Shown here one piece after another: positions 17,167 to 26,168 of a stretch of 64,000 nucleotides of DNA (its first letter is position 1; each line of letters opens with the position of its first letter). Both the position numbers and the translations under genes were made by a program. The notes beneath the pieces were generated by a model. That model made no database searches. It was not told the origin of the DNA and saw nothing but the letters and a program-made list of their open reading frames with translations. This stretch comes from Hymenobacter taeanensis (lineage in GTDB: Bacteria; Bacteroidota; Bacteroidia; Cytophagales; Hymenobacteraceae), in the NCBI RefSeq assembly GCF_013137895.1, contig NZ_CP053538.1, forward strand, positions 1,983,501 through 2,047,500, read 5' to 3'.

Positions 17167-17760
17167 TTAGGTTTCAAATTCCTGGTATTGATTGAAAAAC
17201 AGCTTTTTGAGCCGCACCAGGCATTTGTATTTCTGATTCTTGGCGTTGTCGGCGTTAGTATAGCCAAACTCCGCCGTAAGCTGTTGCATTGACTTGTCGA
17301 GCAGGTAAAAGCCCTCCAAGAGTGAGCGGCAAGGCTCTCCAATGCGCTCGAGCGCCTCGGCCATGGTGGCAAAGCGTCGGTCGCGCTCCTCCGCCAACTC
17401 CAGGTCAGCTTCGGCACCGGTTTCGAGGTAGGGCTCATGGTCATCGAGGCGCCCGCCAAAGCGGGTTTTCTCGGTGAGCCGCTTGAGCCATAAGCGGCGG
17501 CACACAGCGTAGAGGTAGGTTTTGATCTGGCAGCTGAGTTCCAAAGAACCATCGCGGACCTTCTCATAGAATACCATCACGCCCTCCTGGTACACATCCT
17601 GGGCTTCATCATCGGTACCGCTGTTCTGCAGCACATAATGAGAAACCATGGGGAAATGCAGCCGGTAGAGCTGTGCCAGCGCCCGGTCGTCGCCGTGGCG
17701 GATGGCCGCCACAAACTCCTCATCGGTGTAGGAAGGTTGTCCCTTACCCATTCGCATCAT
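17167..17760 (-). CDS. ECF-type RNA polymerase sigma factor
   Basis: The 197-residue protein has sigma region 2 (RALAQLYRLHFPMVSHYVL...DEAQDVYQEGVMVFYEKV...IKTYLYAVCRRLWLKRL) and sigma region 4 (EPCRSLLEGFYLLDKSMQQLTAEFGYTNADNAKNQKYKCLVRLKKLF). The region 4 wording and spacing resemble Bacteroidota ECF factors paired with membrane proteins. The likely partner is the protease-linked anti-sigma-like protein encoded next on the same strand. Targets are unknown; autoregulation is common in such pairs. Confidence 0.9.
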   Translation of the reverse strand: MMRMGKGQPSYTDEEFVAAIRHGDDRALAQLYRLHFPMVSHYVLQNSGTDDEAQDVYQEGVMVFYEKVRDGSLELSCQIKTYLYAVCRRLWLKRLTEKTRFGGRLDDHEPYLETGAEADLELAEERDRRFATMAEALERIGEPCRSLLEGFYLLDKSMQQLTAEFGYTNADNAKNQKYKCLVRLKKLFFNQYQEFET

Positions 17761-17886
17761 TGATTAATACATGAGCCCCCCGTTGGTAACCCACCGAAAA
17801 AATATTTTCTGCGGCTGGGTTACCATTCAGTAATGACGGTATAAAGGGCGTTTTTCGGACTAAATTTTCCAAACCTACTACCAAAA

Positions 17887-18135
17887 ATGAAGAACCTCCT
17901 GAAGGTATCCGCTCTGGCCGTTGTATTCGCTGCTACCCTCGCTTCTTGCGGCGAGAACAAGACTGCTGAAACTACTACTGCTACTGAAACCAGCACTGTA
18001 GAGTCTACGACCATGGACACCACGGCTGCTGCTACCAGCACCGACACTACTGCTATGGCTGCTCCTGCTACCACTGAGGCTCCTGCCACTACGGAAGCTA
18101 CCACCACCACTACCACTACTGCTGAGCAGAAGTAA
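17887..18135 (+). CDS. Small Thr/Ala-rich lipoprotein
   Basis: The 82-residue protein has a lipoprotein signal with lipobox LASC (MKNLLKVSALAVVFAATLASC). After the Cys it is almost entirely Thr, Ala, Glu and Ser (TAETTTATETSTVESTT..., then TTEAPATTEATTTTTTT). Such sequences are disordered and may be O-glycosylated, as Bacteroidetes glycosylate Asp-Thr/Ser-containing envelope proteins. It is divergent from the ECF sigma gene across 126 bp and ends at a strong terminator. Function unknown. The reverse-strand frame over the same DNA is a shadow of the repeats. Confidence 0.75.
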   Translation: MKNLLKVSALAVVFAATLASCGENKTAETTTATETSTVESTTMDTTAAATSTDTTAMAAPATTEAPATTEATTTTTTTAEQK

Positions 18136-18172
18136 TTGTGGCTGGCGTAGGCCAGTTAGCTAAGTTATCAAC

Positions 18173-18212
18173 AAAAAGCCCGAATTGCTGACTGTAGCAA
18201 TTCGGGCTTTTT
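18173..18212. terminator. Terminator after the Thr-rich lipoprotein gene
   Basis: AAAAAGCCCGAATTGCT pairs with AGCAATTCGGGCTTTTT, a 17-bp perfect stem with a 6-nt loop and a T-run. Confidence 0.92.
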
Positions 18213-18340
18213 GCTTTGTTGACAAGGAGCCCAGCCAAAATGTTCAACTCCAGTCACAAGGCCACTGCCCCTGTAGTCAACCAGCGAAGAGTAAGGAGCT
18301 GATTGGCAAACCATAAGCGGCCAAGTAAGAAAGAAGTGGC

Positions 18341-20164
18341 CTAGAGCTTTTCTTCCAGCCAGAGCAACCCGCTGCCCAATACGAACAAGCCAAATCCCCA
18401 CCAGCGCGACCAGGGTTCCGACCCAGTAGTGGCGGCCACCGCAGGTAGGGTAGCGGGTTGGTGCTGCGCAATCCATTGGGTGGCCGCCTGCTGCCGAAGC
18501 TGAGCTTCGAGCCCTCGCCACTGCTGGCTACTGAAAACATAAAACCACGAGCTAGTCTGTGGCCCGGAAGCCTGGTGCCAACCGCTGGTGCCCGGCCAGA
18601 ACGTGCCCCGGACCCAGTCAGGCATTTGCTCGTCTTGCTGCAGGGCTACGCGCACAGCTTTGCCCGCCGTGGCTTTAACCGTGATAGGGCCCGGTGCCAG
18701 CGCCGTGGCCCGTATGGTAAGGGGAGCATTGAGGCGAGGCCAAGAATTTTCGGGCCGAATGGTGGCTGCCGGAGCATTGGGGGGCGTTGCTGCCGTGAGC
18801 AGCTGGCTCCAATAAGAAGCGTAGGAGGTAGTCTGGCCCTGTAGCACCCATGGGAAGGTTTCAGTAACGGTAGTTACCACCACCTGGCCTAGGCCAATGC
18901 GGCGGGCAGCCGCAATGGGTTGCCGCCCCTGAGTAGTAACCAATACCCGAAGCGCTGGCGCGGGGCGAAGCGTAGCAGGCACCAGAGCCTTAGCCGAACC
19001 TGCCGCGGCCCAATACACGGCCTGGGGCTCTTGCGCTGCCCGGGCCGCCTGCAGTTGCAGAACAAAATCGGAGCGGGCAGGAAGGGCCCGTGGCAGGGCG
19101 ACAGCGGGGTCGGTGAGCAGGATCAGGCCACTTTGCCCGTTGCGGAGCGCAGCTTGCAATGCACCGGCCTCCGTCCCGGAAAGTGCCGTCAGGCTGGCCG
19201 CATCAGCAACAAGTACATCTGTTTTGTGAAGCAGGGCAGGAGTAAGCTGTCCAATAGCAGCTGCCGATTGGTTTAGAAACTCAGTTTGCGTGAGGCCCCG
19301 GCTCACGCCTACGCGCAGCGCTACCGCGTGCCCTTGCCGGGCCAGGTGGTCTTTCAGAAAGCGAAACTCAAAGGAGGGAGTTGCCGCCAGGAGCAGAAGC
19401 CGGAGTGGGCGGGCAGGTACTACCTCCAGCGGCAACGGCTCGGGTGCTAGGCGCAGGCCATTGGCTGTAGCAGCGCGGGCATCAAGCTGATACACAGCGC
19501 GCCCCTCCGCTTTTGGGGTGAACTGCAGGCGAAAAGCACCCCAACCATTAGGCAGCTTAACGGAGTCGCGGAGGCCACCTGCCGCCCGTAAGCGTACCCA
19601 CACGGGCGCCGCAGAATTGTGGTTATTGAGGTAGCCCTCTACCACCCAAGGCTGGCCTACCTGCGTGCTACGTGCCCAGCTAGCCATCCGGAAGCCGGTG
19701 TGGGCAGCGCCTGAGTGCCGTACCAGCCCCACGGTGTTTAACTCGGGGAGGTCGGCGGCGGGCAGCCCCTGGCCCAGCACGTGCAAACGCCGCAGGCCCG
19801 GCAAGCGCTGACGTAGGGCCGCCAGGTTACTTAAGGTAGGAGTGTCAGGAGAGGCAGCAAGGGAGGCATAGCGCCAGAAATGAGTGCCAGGTCCTAACTG
19901 GCGCAGCAACTGACGCAGAGTGTCAGGAGAGTAGCCATCAGTGAGCAACAGGGCCTCGGTGGTAGTGGAGCGCAAGGGCTGACTGGGTGGGAAGGCCAAC
20001 AACCACAGGCCCGCAGATGCCAGCAGGCCCGCCCCAACCCGCCAGCCCCGGCGTGAATGATTGACTCGGCGCCACGCTGCCACACTCAGGCCAAATGCCA
20101 GTAATACGCACAGCATCAGCACCAGCAAAAACGGCAGCAAAGGAGTAGGGAGCGAATAGGTCAT
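18341..20164 (-). CDS. GATase-like membrane protein of the MoxR/BatA cluster
   Basis: The 607-residue protein has two N-terminal membrane helices (LLPFLLVLMLCVLLAFGLSV and WRVGAGLLASAGLWLLAF) and one at the C-terminus (WGFGLFVLGSGLLWLEEKL). Between them is a large non-cytosolic region with a flavodoxin/glutamine-amidotransferase-like core (PLRLLLLAATPSFEFRFLKDHL...DVLVADAASLTALS...GLILLTDP). No catalytic Cys is apparent at the expected place. It follows the DUF4175-like gene by 16 bp and closes the cluster. Members of this family are uncharacterised; a role in an envelope complex with MoxR is inferred from the genes around it. Confidence 0.75.
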   Translation of the reverse strand: MTYSLPTPLLPFLLVLMLCVLLAFGLSVAAWRRVNHSRRGWRVGAGLLASAGLWLLAFPPSQPLRSTTTEALLLTDGYSPDTLRQLLRQLGPGTHFWRYASLAASPDTPTLSNLAALRQRLPGLRRLHVLGQGLPAADLPELNTVGLVRHSGAAHTGFRMASWARSTQVGQPWVVEGYLNNHNSAAPVWVRLRAAGGLRDSVKLPNGWGAFRLQFTPKAEGRAVYQLDARAATANGLRLAPEPLPLEVVPARPLRLLLLAATPSFEFRFLKDHLARQGHAVALRVGVSRGLTQTEFLNQSAAAIGQLTPALLHKTDVLVADAASLTALSGTEAGALQAALRNGQSGLILLTDPAVALPRALPARSDFVLQLQAARAAQEPQAVYWAAAGSAKALVPATLRPAPALRVLVTTQGRQPIAAARRIGLGQVVVTTVTETFPWVLQGQTTSYASYWSQLLTAATPPNAPAATIRPENSWPRLNAPLTIRATALAPGPITVKATAGKAVRVALQQDEQMPDWVRGTFWPGTSGWHQASGPQTSSWFYVFSSQQWRGLEAQLRQQAATQWIAQHQPATLPAVAATTGSEPWSRWWGFGLFVLGSGLLWLEEKL

Positions 20165-20180
20165 GCGAAAAATAGGAGGC

Positions 20181-22478
20181 TTACTGGCCGAGTTCCTGGA
20201 AATAGCGCCTGGCTAGCCGGGTAGTGCCGGCAGTGCGTTGAGGAGTAGGTGCCGCCAGGGGCAGTAGGTCCGTCAGGCCCCGCTCCGCGAGAGGCAGCGC
20301 AGCCGTGGGCAGTGGGCGCCCGGCCCGCACTGCCGCACTGGTTTCGCGCAGGGCCCGCAATGCTACGAGGTAACGGCCAGGCTGCTGCAAGGCTGCCCGG
20401 GCCAGCTCAGACCCTGCCTGGTCAAGCGCAGCTGCCGTACCAGCACCCGCCGGCTGACCCAGGCGCAACTGGCCAAGCACACGCAAGGCAGCCCGCACGG
20501 TGGGGTAGGAGGGCGGAATGGCGGCCTGTTGTTGCCGGCGGGGGGCTTCGGCTCCGGCCAGGTCTCCGGTAAGGCGGGTAGTAGCCTCGGGCATGGGTGG
20601 GGGTGTAAAGCCGGCTTTCTTTACGTAGGCGCGGGTTTGCTGCTGCACTTGTTTGAGTAGGCGCAAGGCGCGGTACTCATACGGCAGGGCTTCTTTGGGG
20701 CGTCCGGTGCGGAGGCGGAGCTCGGCATCCCACATCTGGCTGAGCACTGCTTGCAGCTTAGCCTTCACGGCGGGCTCCAGAAAATCGGCCGTTTCTGAGT
20801 CGTCGTGGCGGTGCATGTAGGGCTCCATCAGTTCCGCCGTGCGGGCTTCGCTGGCCGTGGCGTTGGGGTTGGCGGGGGCATGACCGTGGTCGTGGCCGTC
20901 CTGGTCGTGGTGTTCCTCGGTGGTGGCTGCGGCGGGCTTCTCTTGCGGCGTGTGGTCCTCGGCTACTACTGAGCCCAGGCCAAGTTCTTCCTCTGGCTCT
21001 GCCGTGGGAGCGTGGGCGGTTGCACCGATGTTGCCCTCAGCCTCTTCGCCCAGAAACTTACCGTAGCGCATGCGCAGAATCTTCTGGTCGAAACCAATGG
21101 CGTTGCTGCGCTCCAGCAGCGTGGCGGCCGACAGGCGGGGCTGCTCAGCCAGGAGCTTTTCGGTGTCAATGATAATCTGGCGCTGGCTGCGGAAGTAAGC
21201 TGGCGCGCTTTTCACGCCCATTGATACATCTAGGGTGCTTTCCTGCACGGTGGTGTCTTCCCACTGCACCAGGTACGTATCGGTGCGGGTCATGTGCTGG
21301 TGGTTGTCCCAAGCCTGCACGTAGAAGTACACTTCGTCGCCGTAGGTGAGGCCTAAGTTGGGCAGCCGCAGCTGGTGGCGTAACGTGGCCTGAGTTGGCT
21401 GCCCTTTCAGGGCGGCGCTGAGGTCAGAAACTACCTCTTTGAACTTTACGGCCTCGCCCTGGCCCTGTGCCACGGTAGCCACTAAGCGGGCCCGAGTCAG
21501 GCCGTAGTCATCACGCGCGGCTACCTCCACGGCTACCTGTGGCGGGCGGCCAAACTCCACCAGCGTATAGGCTTTGGGGCGCACTACGCGCAGCACCGGG
21601 GCCTGATCCGGCTGCACCTCAATGGCATAGTCATCAGACGGGCGACCCGCGAAGCGGATGCGGTACAGCACGGAGGCCGGCACGGGTAGCTCCGCAAAAA
21701 ACACTGTAGGCCGGCCCGTAGCAGCTTGCATAGGCACCCGCCGCGTTCCGAGTTCCAGCACAGGTGGTGCGTCTGCGGCCCGGCTCACGCGCACCTCCCA
21801 CCGCACCCGGCTATCCTGCGGGCACTGGAATGATGGCTGAGCTGCCGCATAGGCTGCCCTGCGCGTATAGGCTGGGGGCGTAATTTTAATCTGGGTAGAA
21901 ACTACCCGGGCAGGAGCTGGCTGAGCTGGGGCAGCGGGAGCTTCGTCGAAATGCAGTTGAAGAGCTGGGGCGGCCACGGGAATGGCGCTGGTGGCCGCTG
22001 GCCTGTACCACCACAGGCCAGCGGCCACCAGCCCCAGGGCTGCTGCCAGCAACGCCGGCCGCCGGAAACCCACGGGCAGTAGGGGCCCTTCTGTGGTTGT
22101 GCGCAGTGCCTGTAAGCGGTCAGCTACGCGCTGCTGCTGGAAGCCGGCCAGCAGGTTAAGCTCTGAGCTTGGTTGCAGGAGCAGGCCCGCACTGTCTTCC
22201 AGTTCCAAAAACCGGCGGTCGAGGTGGCGGGTAACGGCCGGAAGGTCTGTCTGAAAAAGTCGGAATAGTTGCCATACCAGCCAGCCAAAAAGCAGCAAGA
22301 TGCCCGCGCCAGCAGGCCAGCGGAGGCCAGGCCAGTAGGCCACCAGTACGCCCAAGACCAGCAAACTCATTACCGCTGGCAGAAGGAGCGCCAGGGCGCG
22401 GCGCAGCAGCCACCCTTGGCGTAGGTTGCGGAGCAAGGCTGGGGCTTCAGAAACCGAGGAGGTAGCTACGGTATTCAT
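20181..22478 (-). CDS. DUF4175-like membrane protein with His-rich insert
   Basis: From ATG 22478 the protein has 765 residues. Two N-terminal membrane helices (ALALLLPAVMSLLVLGVLVAY and GAGILLLFGWLVWQLFRLF) and a third near residue 140 precede a large periplasmic region with beta-rich repeats and a long helical C-terminal part. A His/Asp-rich insert (EEHHDQDGHDHGHAP) near 550 could bind metal. The start is supported by a 4-base ATGA overlap with the upstream BatA-like gene, which suggests translational coupling. This family occurs with MoxR and DUF58 in Bacteroidota; its mechanism is unknown. Confidence 0.8.
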   Translation of the reverse strand: MNTVATSSVSEAPALLRNLRQGWLLRRALALLLPAVMSLLVLGVLVAYWPGLRWPAGAGILLLFGWLVWQLFRLFQTDLPAVTRHLDRRFLELEDSAGLLLQPSSELNLLAGFQQQRVADRLQALRTTTEGPLLPVGFRRPALLAAALGLVAAGLWWYRPAATSAIPVAAPALQLHFDEAPAAPAQPAPARVVSTQIKITPPAYTRRAAYAAAQPSFQCPQDSRVRWEVRVSRAADAPPVLELGTRRVPMQAATGRPTVFFAELPVPASVLYRIRFAGRPSDDYAIEVQPDQAPVLRVVRPKAYTLVEFGRPPQVAVEVAARDDYGLTRARLVATVAQGQGEAVKFKEVVSDLSAALKGQPTQATLRHQLRLPNLGLTYGDEVYFYVQAWDNHQHMTRTDTYLVQWEDTTVQESTLDVSMGVKSAPAYFRSQRQIIIDTEKLLAEQPRLSAATLLERSNAIGFDQKILRMRYGKFLGEEAEGNIGATAHAPTAEPEEELGLGSVVAEDHTPQEKPAAATTEEHHDQDGHDHGHAPANPNATASEARTAELMEPYMHRHDDSETADFLEPAVKAKLQAVLSQMWDAELRLRTGRPKEALPYEYRALRLLKQVQQQTRAYVKKAGFTPPPMPEATTRLTGDLAGAEAPRRQQQAAIPPSYPTVRAALRVLGQLRLGQPAGAGTAAALDQAGSELARAALQQPGRYLVALRALRETSAAVRAGRPLPTAALPLAERGLTDLLPLAAPTPQRTAGTTRLARRYFQELGQ

Positions 22479-24075
22479 ACTGAGGCGGGTGAAGAATGAG
22501 CACTCCGGCGGGCGGCCAGCCACCGTTCCAGGCCAAACAGCATTCCGGCTGCCAAAACCAGCCAGGGCGTGTACGAGTGTGCCGGAGCCCGATCAGTGGC
22601 CAGACCAGCACCTGCGGCTGGTGCGGTTGAATTGCGGGCCATTGCTGGTTGAAACAGCGCCTGGGCGGGGTCCAGTACGCGCATATCCGTTAGGGCAGGG
22701 CCGCTGGGAGTAGGCCACAGGTAAGGTAACAGCAGGGCCGGCAGCTCCGGAGAATCGGCCAGCTCACTCCACGGTTGCGTGAAGCGGGTATGTAAGTAAT
22801 AACGTTGCCCGTTGCCTTGCTGCTGCGCAGAAAGCAACGGCTTCCCTTGGGCATCGTGCCACAGCACCCAGGCAGCGCGGGGTACGGGCAGCGTGTCGTG
22901 ACGAAGGATACGTACTGGCGATTCTGAGGCAATGGCGAGGCTGGTGCTCACGGGCGTTCCGGGGGCCGGGGCTTCCTGCCATAGCCGCAGGCCCTGCCGC
23001 ACCCGCTGTTGCAGCTGCGCTGGTACCGGGCCGTTTTGCAGCCAGAACACCCCGCTACTGAATCAGCGGAGGTAGGAAGGCTAGAGGACAGAATGATTTC
23101 GGGGGTAACGGGAGCAACTGAGCCGGCGGCGCGCAGAGCGGCCTTCCATACCCGGGCTTCGGCCGCGTGCGGAGCATCAGCGCTGATCCAGAAGCGCGGG
23201 CGGGTGGTCTGCACCGGAATAGTGGCCGTTTGCGCGGGCCCCGTAACCTGCAAAACGGGCTGGGCATTGGCAGCTACATACCTTACCTCACTCGGGGCAG
23301 GCAGCAAGCGCGGTAGCAAACCAGCACTTGGGCGCCCCAGGCGCACCCGCCGAAATGTGGTGCCCGTTTCGGTGCTGTGGGCCAGTAGCACCAGCAAGCT
23401 ATCGGGGCGAGGCTGCCAGGCGGCGGCTACCTGCACCACCGAGTCGGGGGTGGCGGGCGTGGGGCGCCAGGTAACGCTGGCAGGCAACATAGGCCGCGTA
23501 CCCCGGAAATTGCGCAATGCAAGCGGTGCTACTACCACCAGGGGGCGGTTAGGGAAAGAGTCGGCGGCTTGCTGCACTTGGGCCCACACATTTTCTGGGG
23601 TTAAGTGGCCTACGGAGGCCTGAGCACTGCCTGGGCCAGGAGCGGAGCGGCCGGTTAATTTGCTGTTCTGGGAGTCAGGAGCAACCAGCGGCAAGCCGGG
23701 GCGCAGCTCCCGCAGCTGGTAGCCCTGGCGAAGTAGAGAGTCGAGGGTGGGGCGGAGGCTGCTCACCGCTTCGGCGGATGCGGCCGGGCTTAGCAGAATC
23801 TGGCCGCGCCGGGGGGGTACCTGGCCTAGCCAACCCGGTTCTGCCAGCGCCAGGGCCAACAGGCCCAGAGTAGCGGCCCGTACCAGCAGCAGAAGTAACC
23901 CCTCAGGCTTCAGACTGCGCAGGCGGCGGTTGGCAGCCGTTTCCAACCAGCGCAGGCTACCTATCTGTACTACCCGCCCCGGCCGCCGGTTCCAGAGGTA
24001 AATAGCCACCGGCACAAGTACGCTCAGCAGAGCGAGTAAACCGGCGGTAGGGTGCTGAAGGTTGAAGGCGGGCAA
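22475..24075 (-). pseudogene. BatA-like membrane protein, interrupted by a frameshift
   Basis: The first frame (24075 down to 22948) begins with the BatA N-terminal domain: a helix (LLALLSVLVPVAIYLWNRR), IGSLRWLETAANRRLRSLKPE and a second helix (LLLLVRAATLGLLALALAEPG). It then loses sense after TSADSVAG. The second frame (23050 down to 22475) continues FWLQNGPVPAQLQQRVRQGL and ends with the expected C-terminal helix (PWLVLAAGMLFGLERWLAAR). One extra base at the CCCC run 23050-23053 would join both into about 533 residues. It may be a sequencing error, a true mutation or programmed slippage. The first codon is TTG. The 3' end overlaps the DUF4175-like start by ATGA. Confidence 0.8.
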
Positions 24076-24141
24076 GCTGTAAAGCGTTAGAAGGAAAGGC
24101 AGTAGGTAGGAGAAGGTCGGGGGCAGATGGGAAAAGGCTGC

Positions 24142-25020
24142 TTAGCTGACTACTTTGGCCCGGAGGCGCAGAAATTCCCGCATGGCTTGGTCGAGGGGCG
24201 CGGCAGTGGAGAGTTGGTAATAGTCGAAGCCCTGGCGGCGCGCTTGTGAGGCCGTAGTGCGAAGCCACTCCTGGTAGTGCTGCTGCCACGCCTGGCGCTG
24301 TTGGTCGGCGTCGAGTTGCAGGGTTTGGCCGGTCTCCAGGTCTTCAAAGGTGACGGCCCCGCGGTACGTGAACTCCACTTCATTACGGGCCAGCACGTGC
24401 AAGAGCAGTACCTCGCCACCCGCTGCCCGCAGGCGCGTGAGCAGCCGCCCAATTTCATCAGCCTCCTCATACAAATCACTCACGCAGATAAGCAAAGCGG
24501 GCTGCCTTCGTGCCGTGAGGGGGGCCAGGGTAGCCGCATCCGGAAACTTACCGGCGGCCTGCACATTTTCCAGCGCGTGATATAAGCGCGACTGTTGGCG
24601 GGCATCGGCGCGAGCCGGCAGGTGCTGTAGGCCACTTGGGTGCAGTATGGTTAGGGCCACGGCGTCGCCCTGCTGGGTGGCTACGTAGGCCAAGGCGGCG
24701 CACAGCAGGCGGGCATACTCCAGCTTGCTCAAGCCATTGTCGTCGCGGTGGTTCATGCTGGCGGTGGCATCCAGCACCAAGTGCACCGTCAGGCTGGTTT
24801 CTACCTCTGATTCGCGCAGGTAGTAGCGGTCGGATCGGGCGGCCAGGCGCCAGTCGAGGCGGCGCAGGTCGTCGCCGGGCTGGTAGGGGCGGTACTGGCT
24901 GAACTCCATGCCGGCCCCGCGGCGCCGGCTCACATGGTGGCCGTGCAACAACCCCTCCGCCGCCTGGCGGGCCGCCAGCGACAGATTCTGCAGCGCATGT
25001 AAGTACTCAGGAGTCAGCAT
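24142..25020 (-). CDS. DUF58 domain protein (von Willebrand A-like)
   Basis: From ATG 25020 the protein has 292 residues. It carries the DUF58 signature GAGMEFSQYRPYQPGDDLRRLDWRLAARSDRYYLRE (family pattern G.G.EF...R.Y.PGDD.R.IDW) and a vWA-like fold with LVLDATASM in place of a full MIDAS DxSxS. Proteins of this kind bind MoxR ATPases, presenting substrates for remodelling. It lies directly downstream of moxR, as usual for this pair. Cytosolic, no membrane helix. Confidence 0.92.
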   Translation of the reverse strand: MLTPEYLHALQNLSLAARQAAEGLLHGHHVSRRRGAGMEFSQYRPYQPGDDLRRLDWRLAARSDRYYLRESEVETSLTVHLVLDATASMNHRDDNGLSKLEYARLLCAALAYVATQQGDAVALTILHPSGLQHLPARADARQQSRLYHALENVQAAGKFPDAATLAPLTARRQPALLICVSDLYEEADEIGRLLTRLRAAGGEVLLLHVLARNEVEFTYRGAVTFEDLETGQTLQLDADQQRQAWQQHYQEWLRTTASQARRQGFDYYQLSTAAPLDQAMREFLRLRAKVVS

Positions 25021-25133
25021 AAACAAGGCGAGGTAGTGAACTTGTGCGATGGTGAGTTTTTAGGTTCGACTGGCCTGGAGGTGCAAGCAGCACATCTCGC
25101 GCAGCCTGCGCGTCAACTCAGTAGTTCATCAGT

Positions 25134-26111
25134 TCACACTTTTACCGCCGCAAGCAAGGCTGCTACGGCGTCGTCGGGAGTTAGATTTTCAGCTTCGGCG
25201 TTGAAGTTCAACAGCACCCGGTGGCGCAATACGGCTGGGGCCAGGGCCCGCAGGTCTTCCAGGGTGGCAGCAAACCGGCCCTGTAACAGGGCTCGTGCTT
25301 TGGCGCACAAAATCAGGGCTTGCCCGGCCCGGGGGCCTGCGCCCCATCGACCATACTCCTTAATAAACGGCACCTCCGACGTAGCCGGCCTAGTGGCGCG
25401 CACCAGTCGGTTCACGAAGCTCAGCAGCTCCGGGCTGATGCTGACCTGGCGCGTGAGTAACTGCAGCTGCCGGACATCTTCGCCGCTCAGAATGGGGCGT
25501 ACTTCGGCTCGCACGGCACCGGTGGTACCACTCAATACGGCCAGTTCTTCCTGCTCCGTGGGGTAGCCAATGCGCACGTAGAGCAGGAACCGGTCGAGCT
25601 GGGCTTCGGGCAGCGGATACGTACCCGACTGCTCAATGGGGTTTTGGGTGGCCAGCAAAAAGAATGGCTTGGGCAGGGCGTGTTCCTGGCCGGCGTAGGT
25701 CACGTGGCCTTCCTGCATGGCCTCCAGCAGGGCCGCCTGCGTTTTGGGCGGTGTCCGGTTGATTTCGTCAGCCAGCACGAGGCTGGCGAAGATGGGCCCC
25801 TCGTTGAACTTGAAAGAGCGGTGGCCGGTGCCGTGGTCTTCCTCGAGTACCTCCGTGCCCAAAATATCAGTGGGCATCAGGTCAGGCGTGAACTGAATGC
25901 GGCGGAACGGTAAGTCAGTGGCCTGGGCCAGGGTGCGTACCAGCAGGGTCTTAGCCAGGCCAGGTACTCCTTCCAGCAACGCATGGCCACCGGCCAGCAG
26001 CGCGACCAGCACTTCATCCAGCACCTCCTGCTGGCCTACAATGACTTTCCCAATTTCCTGTTTGAGCTGCGGTATTTTCTGGAGGAGGCGAGTTACGTCT
26101 TGTTCGGTCAA
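25134..26111 (-). CDS. MoxR-family AAA+ ATPase
   Basis: The protein has 325 residues from TTG 26111, which matches the usual family N-terminus (TEQDVTRLLQKIPQLKQEIGKVIVGQ). Walker A is LLEGVPGLAKTLL, Walker B SLVLADEINRTPP, sensor 1 FFLLATQNPIE and the family motif EAQLDRF is present. MoxR ATPases act as chaperones with vWA partners, here the DUF58 protein encoded next. No ATG lies near the N-terminus; another TTG at 26144 would add 11 residues. Cytosolic. Confidence 0.93.
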   Translation of the reverse strand: MTEQDVTRLLQKIPQLKQEIGKVIVGQQEVLDEVLVALLAGGHALLEGVPGLAKTLLVRTLAQATDLPFRRIQFTPDLMPTDILGTEVLEEDHGTGHRSFKFNEGPIFASLVLADEINRTPPKTQAALLEAMQEGHVTYAGQEHALPKPFFLLATQNPIEQSGTYPLPEAQLDRFLLYVRIGYPTEQEELAVLSGTTGAVRAEVRPILSGEDVRQLQLLTRQVSISPELLSFVNRLVRATRPATSEVPFIKEYGRWGAGPRAGQALILCAKARALLQGRFAATLEDLRALAPAVLRHRVLLNFNAEAENLTPDDAVAALLAAVKV

Positions 26112-26168
26112 CGGAGTGAAACAGTTAAGAGAAAAGAGAACCAAGCTGGCAGAGCCCTACCTGCTGGA

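Noticed and set aside
17820..18116. 98-codon Val/Ser-rich minus-strand frame opposite the Thr-rich lipoprotein
   Set aside because: Complement of Thr/Ala codon repeats; the plus-strand frame has a lipobox and terminator.
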